A DNA stretch of 40,975 nt from contig NZ_BCQR01000113.1 of assembly GCF_001552175.1 (NCBI RefSeq), positions 1 to 40,975 on the forward strand, given 5' to 3'. The DNA comes from Actinomadura kijaniata NBRC 14229. Lineage in GTDB: Bacteria > Actinomycetota > Actinomycetes > Streptosporangiales > Streptosporangiaceae. The translations under genes and the position numbers were made by a program. The notes beneath the pieces were generated by a model that saw nothing but the letters and a program-made list of their open reading frames with translations, did no database searches and was not told where the DNA came from. Shown piece by piece: positions 8,051-14,294 of this stretch (its first letter is position 1; every line of letters starts with the position of its first letter).

Positions 8051-8866
8051 ATGTTCACCATCGGAGACTTCGCCCGGCACGGCCAGGTGTCGGTCCGGAT
8101 GCTGCGGCACTACGACGCGCTCGGGCTGCTGCGCCCGGCCCGCGTCGACCCCGCCACCGGCTACCGGTACTACGAGGCCGCCCAGCTGACCCGGCTGAAC
8201 CGCGTGCTCGCCCTGAAGGACCTCGGCTTCACGCTGGAGCAGGTCCGCGACATCCTCGACGACAAGGTCACCGCCGAGGAACTGCGCGGCATGCTCCGCC
8301 TCCGCCAGGCCGAGCTGCACCAGCGGCTGGCCGCCGAGACCGCCCGCCTGACCCGGGTCGAGGCACGGCTCCGACTGATCGAGAGCGAGGGGCACATGCC
8401 CGCCGACGACATCGTGATCAAGTCACTGCCCGCCGTCCGCGTGGCGGAGCTGACCGCCACCGCGGGCGGCTTCGCCCCCGAGGAGATCAGCCCCGTCATC
8501 CGCCCGCTGTACGAGGAGCTGTTCCGGCGGCTCGAAGCGGCCGGGATCACCCCCGCCGGGCCGAGCATCGCCTACTACGACCAGCGGGAGGACGGCACCG
8601 TCACCGTGCACGCCGGGGCCACGGTCAACGCCGACCCGGACCGCGCCCGCGACTTCGCGGTCGTGGACCTGCCCGCCGTCGCCGAGGCCGCGACGATCGT
8701 CCACCGCGGCGACATGGACGACGTGTCCCCCACCCACCAGGCCCTCGCCCGCTGGATCGCCGACAACGACCGCCGCACCGCCGGCCCGTCCCGCGAGCTG
8801 TACCTGAACGCCTGCGGCCCGATGTCGGAGTGGGTCACCGAACTCCAGGAGCCCCTGACCCCCTGA
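8051..8866 (+). CDS. MerR-family regulator with GyrI-like effector domain
   Basis: ATG 8051 (MFTIGDFARHG) is the family-typical start and fits the promoter; an in-frame upstream start at 8024 would fall inside the operator. The product is 271 residues. Residues 1-70 are the MerR winged helix-turn-helix: FTIGDFARHGQVSVRMLRHY, GLLRPARVDPATGYRYY and LGFTLEQVRDIL. A coiled-coil dimerisation helix follows (about 75-118, rich in Glu/Arg/Leu), then a GyrI/BmrR-like ligand-binding domain (about 120-271). This is the layout of multidrug-sensing BltR/BmrR-type activators, which bind hydrophobic cations. No transporter lies next to it, so the likely target is its own promoter or the divergent HIT gene. 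Confidence 0.9.
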   Translation: MFTIGDFARHGQVSVRMLRHYDALGLLRPARVDPATGYRYYEAAQLTRLNRVLALKDLGFTLEQVRDILDDKVTAEELRGMLRLRQAELHQRLAAETARLTRVEARLRLIESEGHMPADDIVIKSLPAVRVAELTATAGGFAPEEISPVIRPLYEELFRRLEAAGITPAGPSIAYYDQREDGTVTVHAGATVNADPDRARDFAVVDLPAVAEAATIVHRGDMDDVSPTHQALARWIADNDRRTAGPSRELYLNACGPMSEWVTELQEPLTP

Positions 8867-8929
8867 CCGGACCCGGCGCCGGTCGCCTCCCCTTCACCGC
8901 CGACTCGACCGTCCTGTCCGGGGCGGGGC

Positions 8930-8962
8930 GTGCCCGCCGCCGGCGCTGCCGACGGCGGGCAC
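8930..8962 (+). terminator. Hairpin downstream of the MerR gene
   Basis: A 10-bp perfect stem (GTGCCCGCCG at 8930-8939 with CGGCGGGCAC at 8953-8962) encloses a 13-nt loop, 63 bp past the MerR stop. There is no U-tract, as is common for actinobacterial terminators. Between this hairpin and 9106 I see no gene. Confidence 0.5.
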
Positions 8963-9106
8963 GGGCGGTAAGACCCGGCGCCGCCCGGAGGAGGCCACCG
9001 ACGTCGGCGCCGCGACCGCCACCAAGGCCGCGCGGCGCGTTCGCGCTGCCGACCGCCTCCCCCGCCGTCCGCGCCGCCCTCGGCCTGGTCCTCACCGCGG
9101 GCCGGG

Positions 9107-9463
9107 TCACTCGTCGCGGGTGAGCAGCGTCGCGGGGTGATCGTGCAGGAACTTGGGCACCACCATGCGCCAGGCGTCCACGACCAGCTCGCGCATCTCG
9201 TCCTCGTCGAGCGCGGCCGTCCAGGCGTTCACCCAGTTGAAGCGCTGGTCGGACGGGCGGGGCAGGTGGAAGACGTCGGGGCGTTCGGTGATGAGGCCGT
9301 CGCGTTCCTCCTTGGGGAACGCGAACCCCATCACCGTCTCGTCCCGCGAGAACGCCACGTAGACGATGCTCCCGACGCGGAACTTCACCCGGTCGCGTAT
9401 CAGGTGCTCCGAGGTGCGCGGCAACGCCGCCGCCACCCGCCGCACGTCCTCCACGGTGACCAC
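9107..9463 (-). CDS. MmcQ/YjbR-family protein
   Basis: Of three in-frame GTG codons, 9463 is chosen because GAGGGG lies 7 nt upstream; alternatives are 9472 and 9454. The product is 118 residues. The pattern VEDVRRVAAALPRTSEH at the start, KFRVGSIVYVAFS and MGFAFPKEERDGLI in the middle, and FNWVNAW near the end match the MmcQ/YjbR (CyaY-like fold, double-wing DNA-binding) family. These small cytoplasmic proteins are common in actinomycetes and their function is not established. The gene stands alone, divergent from the Imm1-like gene. Confidence 0.85.
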   Translation of the reverse strand: MVTVEDVRRVAAALPRTSEHLIRDRVKFRVGSIVYVAFSRDETVMGFAFPKEERDGLITERPDVFHLPRPSDQRFNWVNAWTAALDEDEMRELVVDAWRMVVPKFLHDHPATLLTRDE

Positions 9464-9544
9464 GCCGACCACCCCCTCACGCCGGCACCCTAACCCCGCC
9501 CACCGACGGAACCGGTCGCCGCCCGCCGCTGGGATGATCTCGGC

Positions 9545-9916
9545 ATGGCCGAGACCTGGAGCTTCGACGGCACCGCGTCCGTGACGCCCGACACCGCGGT
9601 TCACGGGATCCGGGCGAGGATCGCCGAGGGGCGGCTGGAGACGTGGCTCCACAGCTCCGCCGGGAGGGCGCTGGCGTTCGTGACCAACGCGGAACGCGCG
9701 ATGGTCATGCTGGTCGACGAGCCGGGCGATCCCGGCGGGCACGCGACATCGCCCGGGGCCGAGGGCCGGAGCGGCGGCTTCGTCCTGGCGAACGGGCAGG
9801 CCGACGAGTACCCCGACGCGGACACGGTGCCGCTCGCCGAGGCGTTCCGGATCGTCCGGCACGCCATCGCCCACGGATCCCCACCGCCGGACGCGGCGTG
9901 GGCGGCCGACCGCTGA
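9545..9916 (+). CDS. Imm1-like immunity-type protein
   Basis: ATG 9545; 123 residues, acidic, with no membrane segment. The C-terminal half has the pattern seen in Imm1-family immunity proteins: a strand containing FVLANGQADEYP, then VPLAEAFRIVRHAIAHGSPP and a final Trp in AAW. Imm1 proteins neutralise polymorphic toxins delivered between cells, but no toxin gene is visible. No Shine-Dalgarno is clear; a GATGAT hexamer (9534-9539) ends 5 bp before the ATG, so the message may be leaderless. The convergent neighbour is a SUKH protein, another immunity-type fold, with only 4 bp between the stops. The assignment rests on pattern and is moderate. Confidence 0.55.
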   Translation: MAETWSFDGTASVTPDTAVHGIRARIAEGRLETWLHSSAGRALAFVTNAERAMVMLVDEPGDPGGHATSPGAEGRSGGFVLANGQADEYPDADTVPLAEAFRIVRHAIAHGSPPPDAAWAADR

Positions 9917-9920
9917 GCGG

Positions 9921-10577
9921 TCAGGCGTTGACCCAGTGGCCGTCGAAGTCGTCGCGGAAGCGGTCCAGCGCCTCCCCGGTCCTCGCGCGGACCGACAGCC
10001 AGTCGTCGCCCTCCACCCGGATCATCAGGTCGGGGCCGGTGAACCAGCGTCCCCACGGGGCGGGGAGGTCGGGGCGGGCGGTGAACGCGCGCTCCAGCCG
10101 TTCCGCATCGTCCTCTTCCAGGTCGCGGCCGTCGCACAGGTCCTCGGACACGTGCAGGGCCTCCGACAGCAGGATCTCCTGGACGGTCCGCGTGAGGCCG
10201 CCGAGCCACGGCTCCCACCTCTCGGCGGACTTGTCGGCCAGGTCCGCGCGGACGAACGTCGCCGGGTCCGCGAGCCCGGAGTCGGCCGACCGGACGCCCC
10301 AGTTCGCCGCCCCCTGGTTCTCGCTCCGGAAGACCAGCGCGCCGTCGAGCACGTACAGCTCGGACGGGGCGAGCAGCGTGTCGTGGTTGCTCGTCAGGTC
10401 GGCGCGCCGCCCGAACAGCCGGTACGCCTCCCGCAGCGCCCCGGGCAGCCGGACGCCCAGCCGCGCCTCGGCGGCGTCCAGCTCCTCCTCGGTGAACCCG
10501 TCCCGCACGGTGAGCGGCGTCGCCCACTCCGCGGCGAAACGGCGCGCGAACTCCCCGAGGCCGGTGGCGGTGTCCAT
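9921..10577 (-). CDS. SMI1/KNR4 (SUKH) family protein
   Basis: ATG at 10577; 218 residues. Residues about 28-55 carry the SUKH signature FTEEELDAAEARLGVRLP followed by LREAYRLFG (the acidic helix, LGVxLP and aromatic helix of the family). Further on are LLAPSELYVLDGALVFRSENQG and NWGV, which fit the strand-rich core. SUKH proteins are frequent immunity proteins of contact-dependent toxins; others have housekeeping roles. The start is only 11 nt downstream of the stop of a 33-residue membrane-peptide gene on the same strand, so it could be the last gene of a small transcript from about 11220 to 9921. No strong ribosome site is visible. Confidence 0.8.
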   Translation of the reverse strand: MDTATGLGEFARRFAAEWATPLTVRDGFTEEELDAAEARLGVRLPGALREAYRLFGRRADLTSNHDTLLAPSELYVLDGALVFRSENQGAANWGVRSADSGLADPATFVRADLADKSAERWEPWLGGLTRTVQEILLSEALHVSEDLCDGRDLEEDDAERLERAFTARPDLPAPWGRWFTGPDLMIRVEGDDWLSVRARTGEALDRFRDDFDGHWVNA

Positions 10578-10588
10578 GGCGGAACGGC

Positions 10589-10690
10589 CTAGCGCCGCCG
10601 CGTCGCCAGCGTGATCGCGACCACCAGCGCGGCGACCGCTCCGAGCACGACGAGCAGGATCAGCACTTCGGAAACCCCGATACCCGGCAT
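10589..10690 (-). CDS. 33-residue membrane peptide, copy 1
   Basis: ATG at 10690, TAG at 10589-10591. AGAAGAGGG lies a few bases upstream of the ATG. The peptide begins MPGIGVSEVLILLVVLGAVA, continues with ALVVAITLA and ends TRRR: one hydrophobic helix spanning almost the whole length with a basic C-terminal tail. It is a duplicate of the peptide encoded 177 bp upstream (same length, same A-T-R-R-R ending). It is followed after 11 nt by the SUKH gene. Function unknown: small hydrophobic peptides of this shape may be membrane-protein regulators, toxins or cryptic. The conserved frame, stop position and ribosome site support real translation. Confidence 0.55.
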   Translation of the reverse strand: MPGIGVSEVLILLVVLGAVAALVVAITLATRRR

Positions 10691-10765
10691 GGGCCCTCTT
10701 CTCTCGCAAAAGCTCGATCAGACACCCGATCCCATCACATCGGACAGGACGTGCACAGCCGCCCG

Positions 10766-10867
10766 CTACCGGCGCCGCGTCGCCAGCGCGACCACGGCCA
10801 CCAACGCCCCGGCCATCCCCAGCAGGATGAGCAGGATCAGCATCCCGATGACAACGACACTCCCCAT
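10766..10867 (-). CDS. 33-residue membrane peptide, copy 2
   Basis: ATG at 10867, TAG at 10766-10768, with the same AGAAGAGGG ribosome site as copy 1. The peptide begins MGSVVVIGMLILLILLGMAG, continues with ALVAVVALA and ends TRRR. Compared with copy 1 the N-terminal residues and parts of the helix differ, but length, hydrophobic profile and the LATRRR tail are kept. Differences between the copies are mostly conservative, suggesting selection on the peptide. It lies 53 nt downstream of the preceding minus-strand gene. Function unknown. Confidence 0.55.
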   Translation of the reverse strand: MGSVVVIGMLILLILLGMAGALVAVVALATRRR

Positions 10868-10920
10868 CGGCCCTCTTCTCTCGCGAAAGCTTGATCAAAG
10901 GGCCAATCCCACCACATCGG

Positions 10921-11220
10921 TCAGGACGTGCGCAGCAGGCCCACCAGCCGGTCCAGGGCCCGCAAGTGGGAGGCCTCCTCGACCTCGCCGAGCGTCTCCG
11001 GCGGCGCCGTCACGACCGTGACGATCCGCCCCTCGTGCGCGGCGACGACCCGGCGCGGCCGACGACACGGCGCGTAGCCGCAGATCTCGTCGTCCGGGTG
11101 GACGGTGGCCCGGATCCGCTCGGGGTCGAGCCCGTATGCGCCGTCGGCGACCGGCGCTCCCGCGCGAAGCCATCCGGTTTTCCGCCCTCCGAGGCAGAAA
11201 GTCGGACATTTGGTGTTCAC
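10921..11220 (-). CDS. Hypothetical protein with paired cysteines
   Basis: TGA at 10921-10923; the start is uncertain. The GTG at 11220 gives 99 residues but has no ribosome site and lies within the promoter region of the divergent phosphatase gene. No other in-frame start is seen between it and the convincing coding part, which begins around LDPERIRATV. That part contains ATVHPDDEICGYAPCRRPRR (two cysteines four residues apart, basic tail) and ends LRALDRLVGLLRTS. The Cys pair with basic residues might bind metal, but this is speculation. I do not recognise the family. Its 3' end is the source of part of the 177-bp tandem duplication. Confidence 0.5.
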   Translation of the reverse strand: MNTKCPTFCLGGRKTGWLRAGAPVADGAYGLDPERIRATVHPDDEICGYAPCRRPRRVVAAHEGRIVTVVTAPPETLGEVEEASHLRALDRLVGLLRTS

Positions 11221-11262
11221 AGGGAACGAGCCCGGATGTTCACTGGGGGCACCTACGTTCAC
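11215..11262 (+). promoter_or_regulatory. GTTCAC repeats upstream of PhoX-like gene 1 (PHO-box-like)
   Basis: GTTCAC occurs three times, at 11215-11220, 11238-11243 and 11257-11262. The first two are 23 bp apart, close to two 11-bp turns. In streptomycetes the phosphate-starvation regulator PhoP binds direct repeats built on GTTCACC. A TACGTT hexamer (11254-11259) could be the -10. The downstream gene encodes a PhoX-like phosphatase, so phosphate control is a natural inference, but spacing of the third copy does not fit the canonical box. Confidence 0.45.
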
Positions 11263-11311
11263 AGCGCCGCCGCGGCAACCGAAGGTCTCATCCCCCCAAG
11301 GAGACGCACCC

Positions 11312-12481
11312 GTGGAACGTCGTAGCTTCCTGCGCGCCTCGGTCCTCGGCGGCACGGCCGCCGCCTTCACCGGAAGCCTGTGGCAGGGCGCCGCACTGGC
11401 CGCTCCCGCGCAGAACGCCCCCAGCCCCTACGGCCCCCTCCAGCCCGCCGACGCCAACGGCGTCCACCTGCCCGCCGGGTTCACCAGCCAGGTCGTCGCA
11501 CGGTCGGGACAGGCCGTGCCCGGCACGGCCTACCGCTGGCACAGCGCCCCCGACGGCGGCGCCTGTTTCGCCGACGGCACCGGCTGGATCTACGTGTCCA
11601 ACTCCGAGACGATCTCCCTGCTGGGCGGCGGCGCCTCGATGATCCGGTTCGACGCCGCCGGGCGGGTGACGGGGGCCTCGCGCCTCCTGTCGGGCACCAA
11701 CATCAACTGCGCGGGCGGCAAGACCCCGTGGAACACCTGGCTGTCATGCGAGGAGACCGACCTGGGACGCGTGTGGGAGACCTACCCGTTCGGCGGCAGG
11801 GCGGTCGCCCGGCCCGCGATGGGCCGCTTCACCCACGAGGCGGCGGCCGCCGACCCGGTACGCCGGGCGATCTACCTCACCGAGGACAAGGGGGACGGCT
11901 GCTTCTACCGCTTCGTCCCCAGTACCTGGGGCGACCTGTCGTCCGGGACGCTCCAGGTCATGGTGGCGGGCAGCGCCACGTCCGGGACCTTCACCTGGAC
12001 GAACGTGCCCGACCCCGACGGGTTCCCCATCGCGACGCGCAGCCAGGTGTCGGGCGCCAAGCGGTTCGACGGCGGCGAGGGCTGTTACTACGCCGACGAC
12101 ACCGTGTGGTTCACCACCAAGGGCGACAACCGCGTCTGGCAGGTCAACCTGGCCTCGGGCACCTACGAGCTGGCCTACGACGACGACCTGGTGTCCCCGG
12201 GCACCGCGCCACTGAAGGGCGTGGACAACGTCACCGGCTCCACCGCGGGCGACCTGTACGTCGCCGAGGACGGCGGCAGCATGCAGATCTGCATGATCAC
12301 CCCCGACGACAAGGTGTCGGTGTTCCTGCGGATCAACGGGCAGGGCTCCTCGGAGATCACCGGACCGGCGTTCAACCCCGCCGGGAACCGCCTCTACTTC
12401 TCCTCCCAGCGCGGCACCAGCGGCGACCGGCTCGGGACCGGCGGCATCACCTACTGCGTCACCGGGCCGTTCCGCGCCTGA
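11312..12481 (+). CDS. Tat-exported PhoX-like (DUF839) phosphatase, copy 1
   Basis: GTG 11312 with AAGGAG at 11298-11303; 389 residues. The N-terminus is a Tat signal peptide: ERRSFLRA twin-arginine motif, hydrophobic stretch, then an ALAAPAQ cleavage region near residue 30. The mature part carries DUF839/PhoX signatures: LPAGFTSQVVARSGQ, TPWNTWLSCEET, GRFTHEAAAADP, DNVTGSTAGDLYVAEDG and EITGPAFNPAGNRLYFSSQRG, the last two being beta-propeller metal-site segments. PhoX enzymes are extracellular Ca/Fe-dependent alkaline phosphatases; this product is shorter than classical PhoX, so specificity may differ. A close paralogue starts 1305 bp downstream with a near-identical leader. A strong hairpin follows. 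Confidence 0.88.
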   Translation: MERRSFLRASVLGGTAAAFTGSLWQGAALAAPAQNAPSPYGPLQPADANGVHLPAGFTSQVVARSGQAVPGTAYRWHSAPDGGACFADGTGWIYVSNSETISLLGGGASMIRFDAAGRVTGASRLLSGTNINCAGGKTPWNTWLSCEETDLGRVWETYPFGGRAVARPAMGRFTHEAAAADPVRRAIYLTEDKGDGCFYRFVPSTWGDLSSGTLQVMVAGSATSGTFTWTNVPDPDGFPIATRSQVSGAKRFDGGEGCYYADDTVWFTTKGDNRVWQVNLASGTYELAYDDDLVSPGTAPLKGVDNVTGSTAGDLYVAEDGGSMQICMITPDDKVSVFLRINGQGSSEITGPAFNPAGNRLYFSSQRGTSGDRLGTGGITYCVTGPFRA

Positions 12482-12489
12482 GCCCGGCC

Positions 12490-12519
12490 CGCGTGTCCGG
12501 GAGCGGTCCCGGACACGCG
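12490..12519 (+). terminator. Hairpin between the two PhoX-like genes
   Basis: A perfect 12-bp stem (CGCGTGTCCGGG with CCCGGACACGCG) with loop AGCGGT, 8 bp after the copy 1 stop. No U-tract. It suggests the two copies are transcribed separately, consistent with each having its own leader. Confidence 0.7.
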
Positions 12520-12521
12520 GC

Positions 12522-12566
12522 GTTCACGCGGAGCGGGTGGGGATGTTCATGACAGGTACCTACGAT
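12522..12566 (+). promoter_or_regulatory. GTTCAC/GTTCAT repeat upstream of PhoX-like gene 2
   Basis: GTTCAC (12522-12527) and GTTCAT (12545-12550) are 23 bp apart, the same spacing as the first pair before copy 1. TACGAT (12561-12566) is in the position of a -10, matching TACGTT of copy 1. The leader from about 12541 to 12610 is largely conserved with 11234-11303, including the AAGGAG ribosome site. Confidence 0.45.
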
Positions 12567-12616
12567 CGCAGCGCTGCCGCGGCAACCCGACGTCTCATCC
12601 CCCCAAGGAGACAGCA

Positions 12617-13780
12617 GTGGAACGTCGTAGCTTCCTGCGCGCCTCGGTCCTCGGCGGCACCGCCGTCGCGTTCACCGGGAGCCTGTGGCAGAGCGCCGCG
12701 CTGGCGGCCCCCGCGCAGAACGCCCCCAGCCCCTACGGCCCCCTCCAGCCCGCCGACGCCAACGGCATCCAGCTCCCCGCCGGGTTCACCGGCCAGGTCG
12801 TCGCACGGTCGCGGCAGACCGTGCCCGGCACCTCCTACGTCTGGCACGACGCGCCCGACGGCGGGGCGTGCTTCGCCGACGGCACCGGATGGATCTACGT
12901 GTCCAACTCCGAGGTCAGCGCCTCGGCCGGAGGCGGGGCCTCGATGCTCCGCTTCGACGCCACGGGGAAGGTGACGCAGGCCCGGCGGATCCTGTCGGGC
13001 ACCAACACCAACTGCGCGGGCGGCAAGACCCCGTGGAACACCTGGCTGTCATGCGAGGAGACCAGCACGGGGCGCGTGTGGGAGACCTACCCGTTCGGGG
13101 GGACGGCGGTCGCCCGGCCCGCGATGGGCCGCTTCACCCACGAGGCCGCGGCGGCCGACCCGGTGCGCAGGGCGATCTACATGACCGAGGACCGGTCCGA
13201 CGGCTGCTTCTACCGCTTCGTCCCGAACACCTGGGGCGACCTGTCGTCCGGGACGCTCCAGGTCATGGTGGCGGGCAGCGCCACGTCCGGGACCTTCACC
13301 TGGGCGACCGTGCCCGACCCCGACGGCTCCCCCACCGCCACCCGCAGCCAGGTGTCGGGCGCCAAGCGCTTCAACGGGGGCGAGGGCTGCTACTACGCCG
13401 ACGACACCGTGTGGTTCACCACCAAGGGCGACAACCGCGTCTGGCAGGTCGACCTCGCTTCCAACACCTACGAGCTCGCCTACGACGACAGCCTGGTCAG
13501 CCCCGGCACGCCGCCGCTGACCGGTGTCGACAACGTCACCGGCTCCACCGCGGGCGACCTGTACGTCGCCGAGGACGGCGGCACCATGGACATCTGCATG
13601 ATCACTCCGGACGACAGGATCTCGGTGTTCCTGCGGATCAACGGGCAGAGCGGCTCGGAGATCACCGGACCGGCGTTCAACCCCGCCGGGAACCGCCTCT
13701 ACTTCTCGTCGCAGCGCGGCACCAGCGGCTCCTCGTCCGGCGGCATCACCTACTGCGTCACCGGACCGTTCCGCACCTGA
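12617..13780 (+). CDS. Tat-exported PhoX-like (DUF839) phosphatase, copy 2
   Basis: GTG 12617 with AAGGAG at 12605-12610; 387 residues, clearly homologous to copy 1 over its whole length. The Tat signal (ERRSFLRASVLGGTAVAFTG) and all DUF839 signatures are present: TPWNTWLSCEET, RFTHEAAAADP, STAGDLYVAEDG and EITGPAFNPAGNRLYFSSQRG. Differences are scattered and mostly conservative: VSASAGGG for TISLLGGG, EDRSDGC for EDKGDGC, and a two-residue shorter C-terminal loop (GTSGSSSGG). Both copies therefore look functional. Likely exported phosphatase scavenging phosphate; substrate difference between copies unknown. Confidence 0.88.
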   Translation: MERRSFLRASVLGGTAVAFTGSLWQSAALAAPAQNAPSPYGPLQPADANGIQLPAGFTGQVVARSRQTVPGTSYVWHDAPDGGACFADGTGWIYVSNSEVSASAGGGASMLRFDATGKVTQARRILSGTNTNCAGGKTPWNTWLSCEETSTGRVWETYPFGGTAVARPAMGRFTHEAAAADPVRRAIYMTEDRSDGCFYRFVPNTWGDLSSGTLQVMVAGSATSGTFTWATVPDPDGSPTATRSQVSGAKRFNGGEGCYYADDTVWFTTKGDNRVWQVDLASNTYELAYDDSLVSPGTPPLTGVDNVTGSTAGDLYVAEDGGTMDICMITPDDRISVFLRINGQSGSEITGPAFNPAGNRLYFSSQRGTSGSSSGGITYCVTGPFRT

Positions 13781-13795
13781 CCGCCCTCCCCGCCG

Positions 13796-13831
13796 CCCCC
13801 GCGCCGCAGGCGACCCGGCACGGCGCGGGGG
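13796..13831 (+). terminator. Hairpin after PhoX-like copy 2
   Basis: An 11-bp perfect stem (CCCCCGCGCCG at 13796-13806 with CGGCGCGGGGG at 13821-13831) and a 14-nt loop, 15 bp past the stop. No U-tract. Confidence 0.6.
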
Positions 13832-13883
13832 CGACCCCCCCGCTGTGGGATGATCCTGCTGGTCAGACCATAGAGGGGGCGGA

Positions 13884-14294
13884 ATGTCGCAGACCAGGCA
13901 CCGGCGGAGCCTGACGGACCCGGACGTGCTGGCGTTCTGGCGGGAACGCCACATCTGCACGCTCACCACGCTCCGCCCCGACGGCACCCCGCACGTCGCC
14001 CCGGTCGGCGCGACCCTGGACCCCGCGCGCGGCCTCGCCCGCGTGATCACCTCGGGCGGGTCCCGCAAGGCCCGCAACGTCGCCGCCGCCGGGCCCGAGG
14101 GCCTGCCGGTGGCGCTGTGCCAGGTGGACGGCCGCCGCTGGTCCACGCTGGAGGGCCGCGCCGTGGTCCGCGACGCCCCCGCGGAGGTCGCCGAGGCGGA
14201 GGCCCGCTACGCCGAGCGCTACAAGCCCCCGCGCGAGAATCCCGAGCGCGTGGTCCTGGAGATCCGGATCACCCGGGTCCTCGGCAATGTCTGA
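13884..14294 (+). CDS. PPOX-class flavin/F420-dependent oxidoreductase
   Basis: ATG 13884 with AGAGGGGGCGG just upstream; 136 residues. The fold signature is clear: RERHICTLTTLRPDGTPHVAPVG (first strands of the split barrel), LARVITSGGSRKARNV (cofactor-phosphate contact region) and WSTLEGRAVV. This matches small pyridoxamine-phosphate-oxidase-like enzymes that, in actinobacteria, usually use F420 or FMN (Rv1155-type). Substrate unknown. The cobL ATG overlaps its last codons (14287-14294), so it heads an operon with cobL and cobM. Its link to cobalamin synthesis is by position only. Confidence 0.85.
   Translation: MSQTRHRRSLTDPDVLAFWRERHICTLTTLRPDGTPHVAPVGATLDPARGLARVITSGGSRKARNVAAAGPEGLPVALCQVDGRRWSTLEGRAVVRDAPAEVAEAEARYAERYKPPRENPERVVLEIRITRVLGNV

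Larger units (their letters stand above)
10588..10941 (-). repeat. 177-bp tandem duplication carrying the small membrane ORFs
   Basis: Two direct repeat units (about 10588-10764 and 10765-10941) are offset by exactly 177 bp, shown by the paired start codons (10690/10867), the shared GGCCCTCTTCTCTCGC block and the shared GGACGTGC-CAG block (10747 and 10924). The unit contains the last codons of the gene ending at 10921, an intergenic leader and the 33-codon ORF. In the downstream unit the TGA of that gene has become TGT, leaving a gene-tail relic. This marks 10765-10941 as the ancestral unit and 10588-10764 as the copy. Confidence 0.8.
11234..13780 (+). repeat. Tandem gene duplication including leaders
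   Basis: Leader plus gene is present twice with a start-to-start distance of 1305 bp (11312 and 12617). Conservation begins near GGATGTTCA (11234 and 12541) and runs to the C-terminal CVTGPFR. The hairpin at 12490-12519 and the one after copy 2 are different sequences. Confidence 0.8.

Noticed and set aside
8830..9123. Open frame after the MerR gene
   Set aside because: It begins inside the MerR coding end and has Pro/Arg/Ala-only composition; it crosses a hairpin and has no ribosome site.
10588..10941. CRISPR or satellite-like repeat
   Set aside because: Only two units, each 177 bp and containing an ORF; no short repeats with unique spacers.
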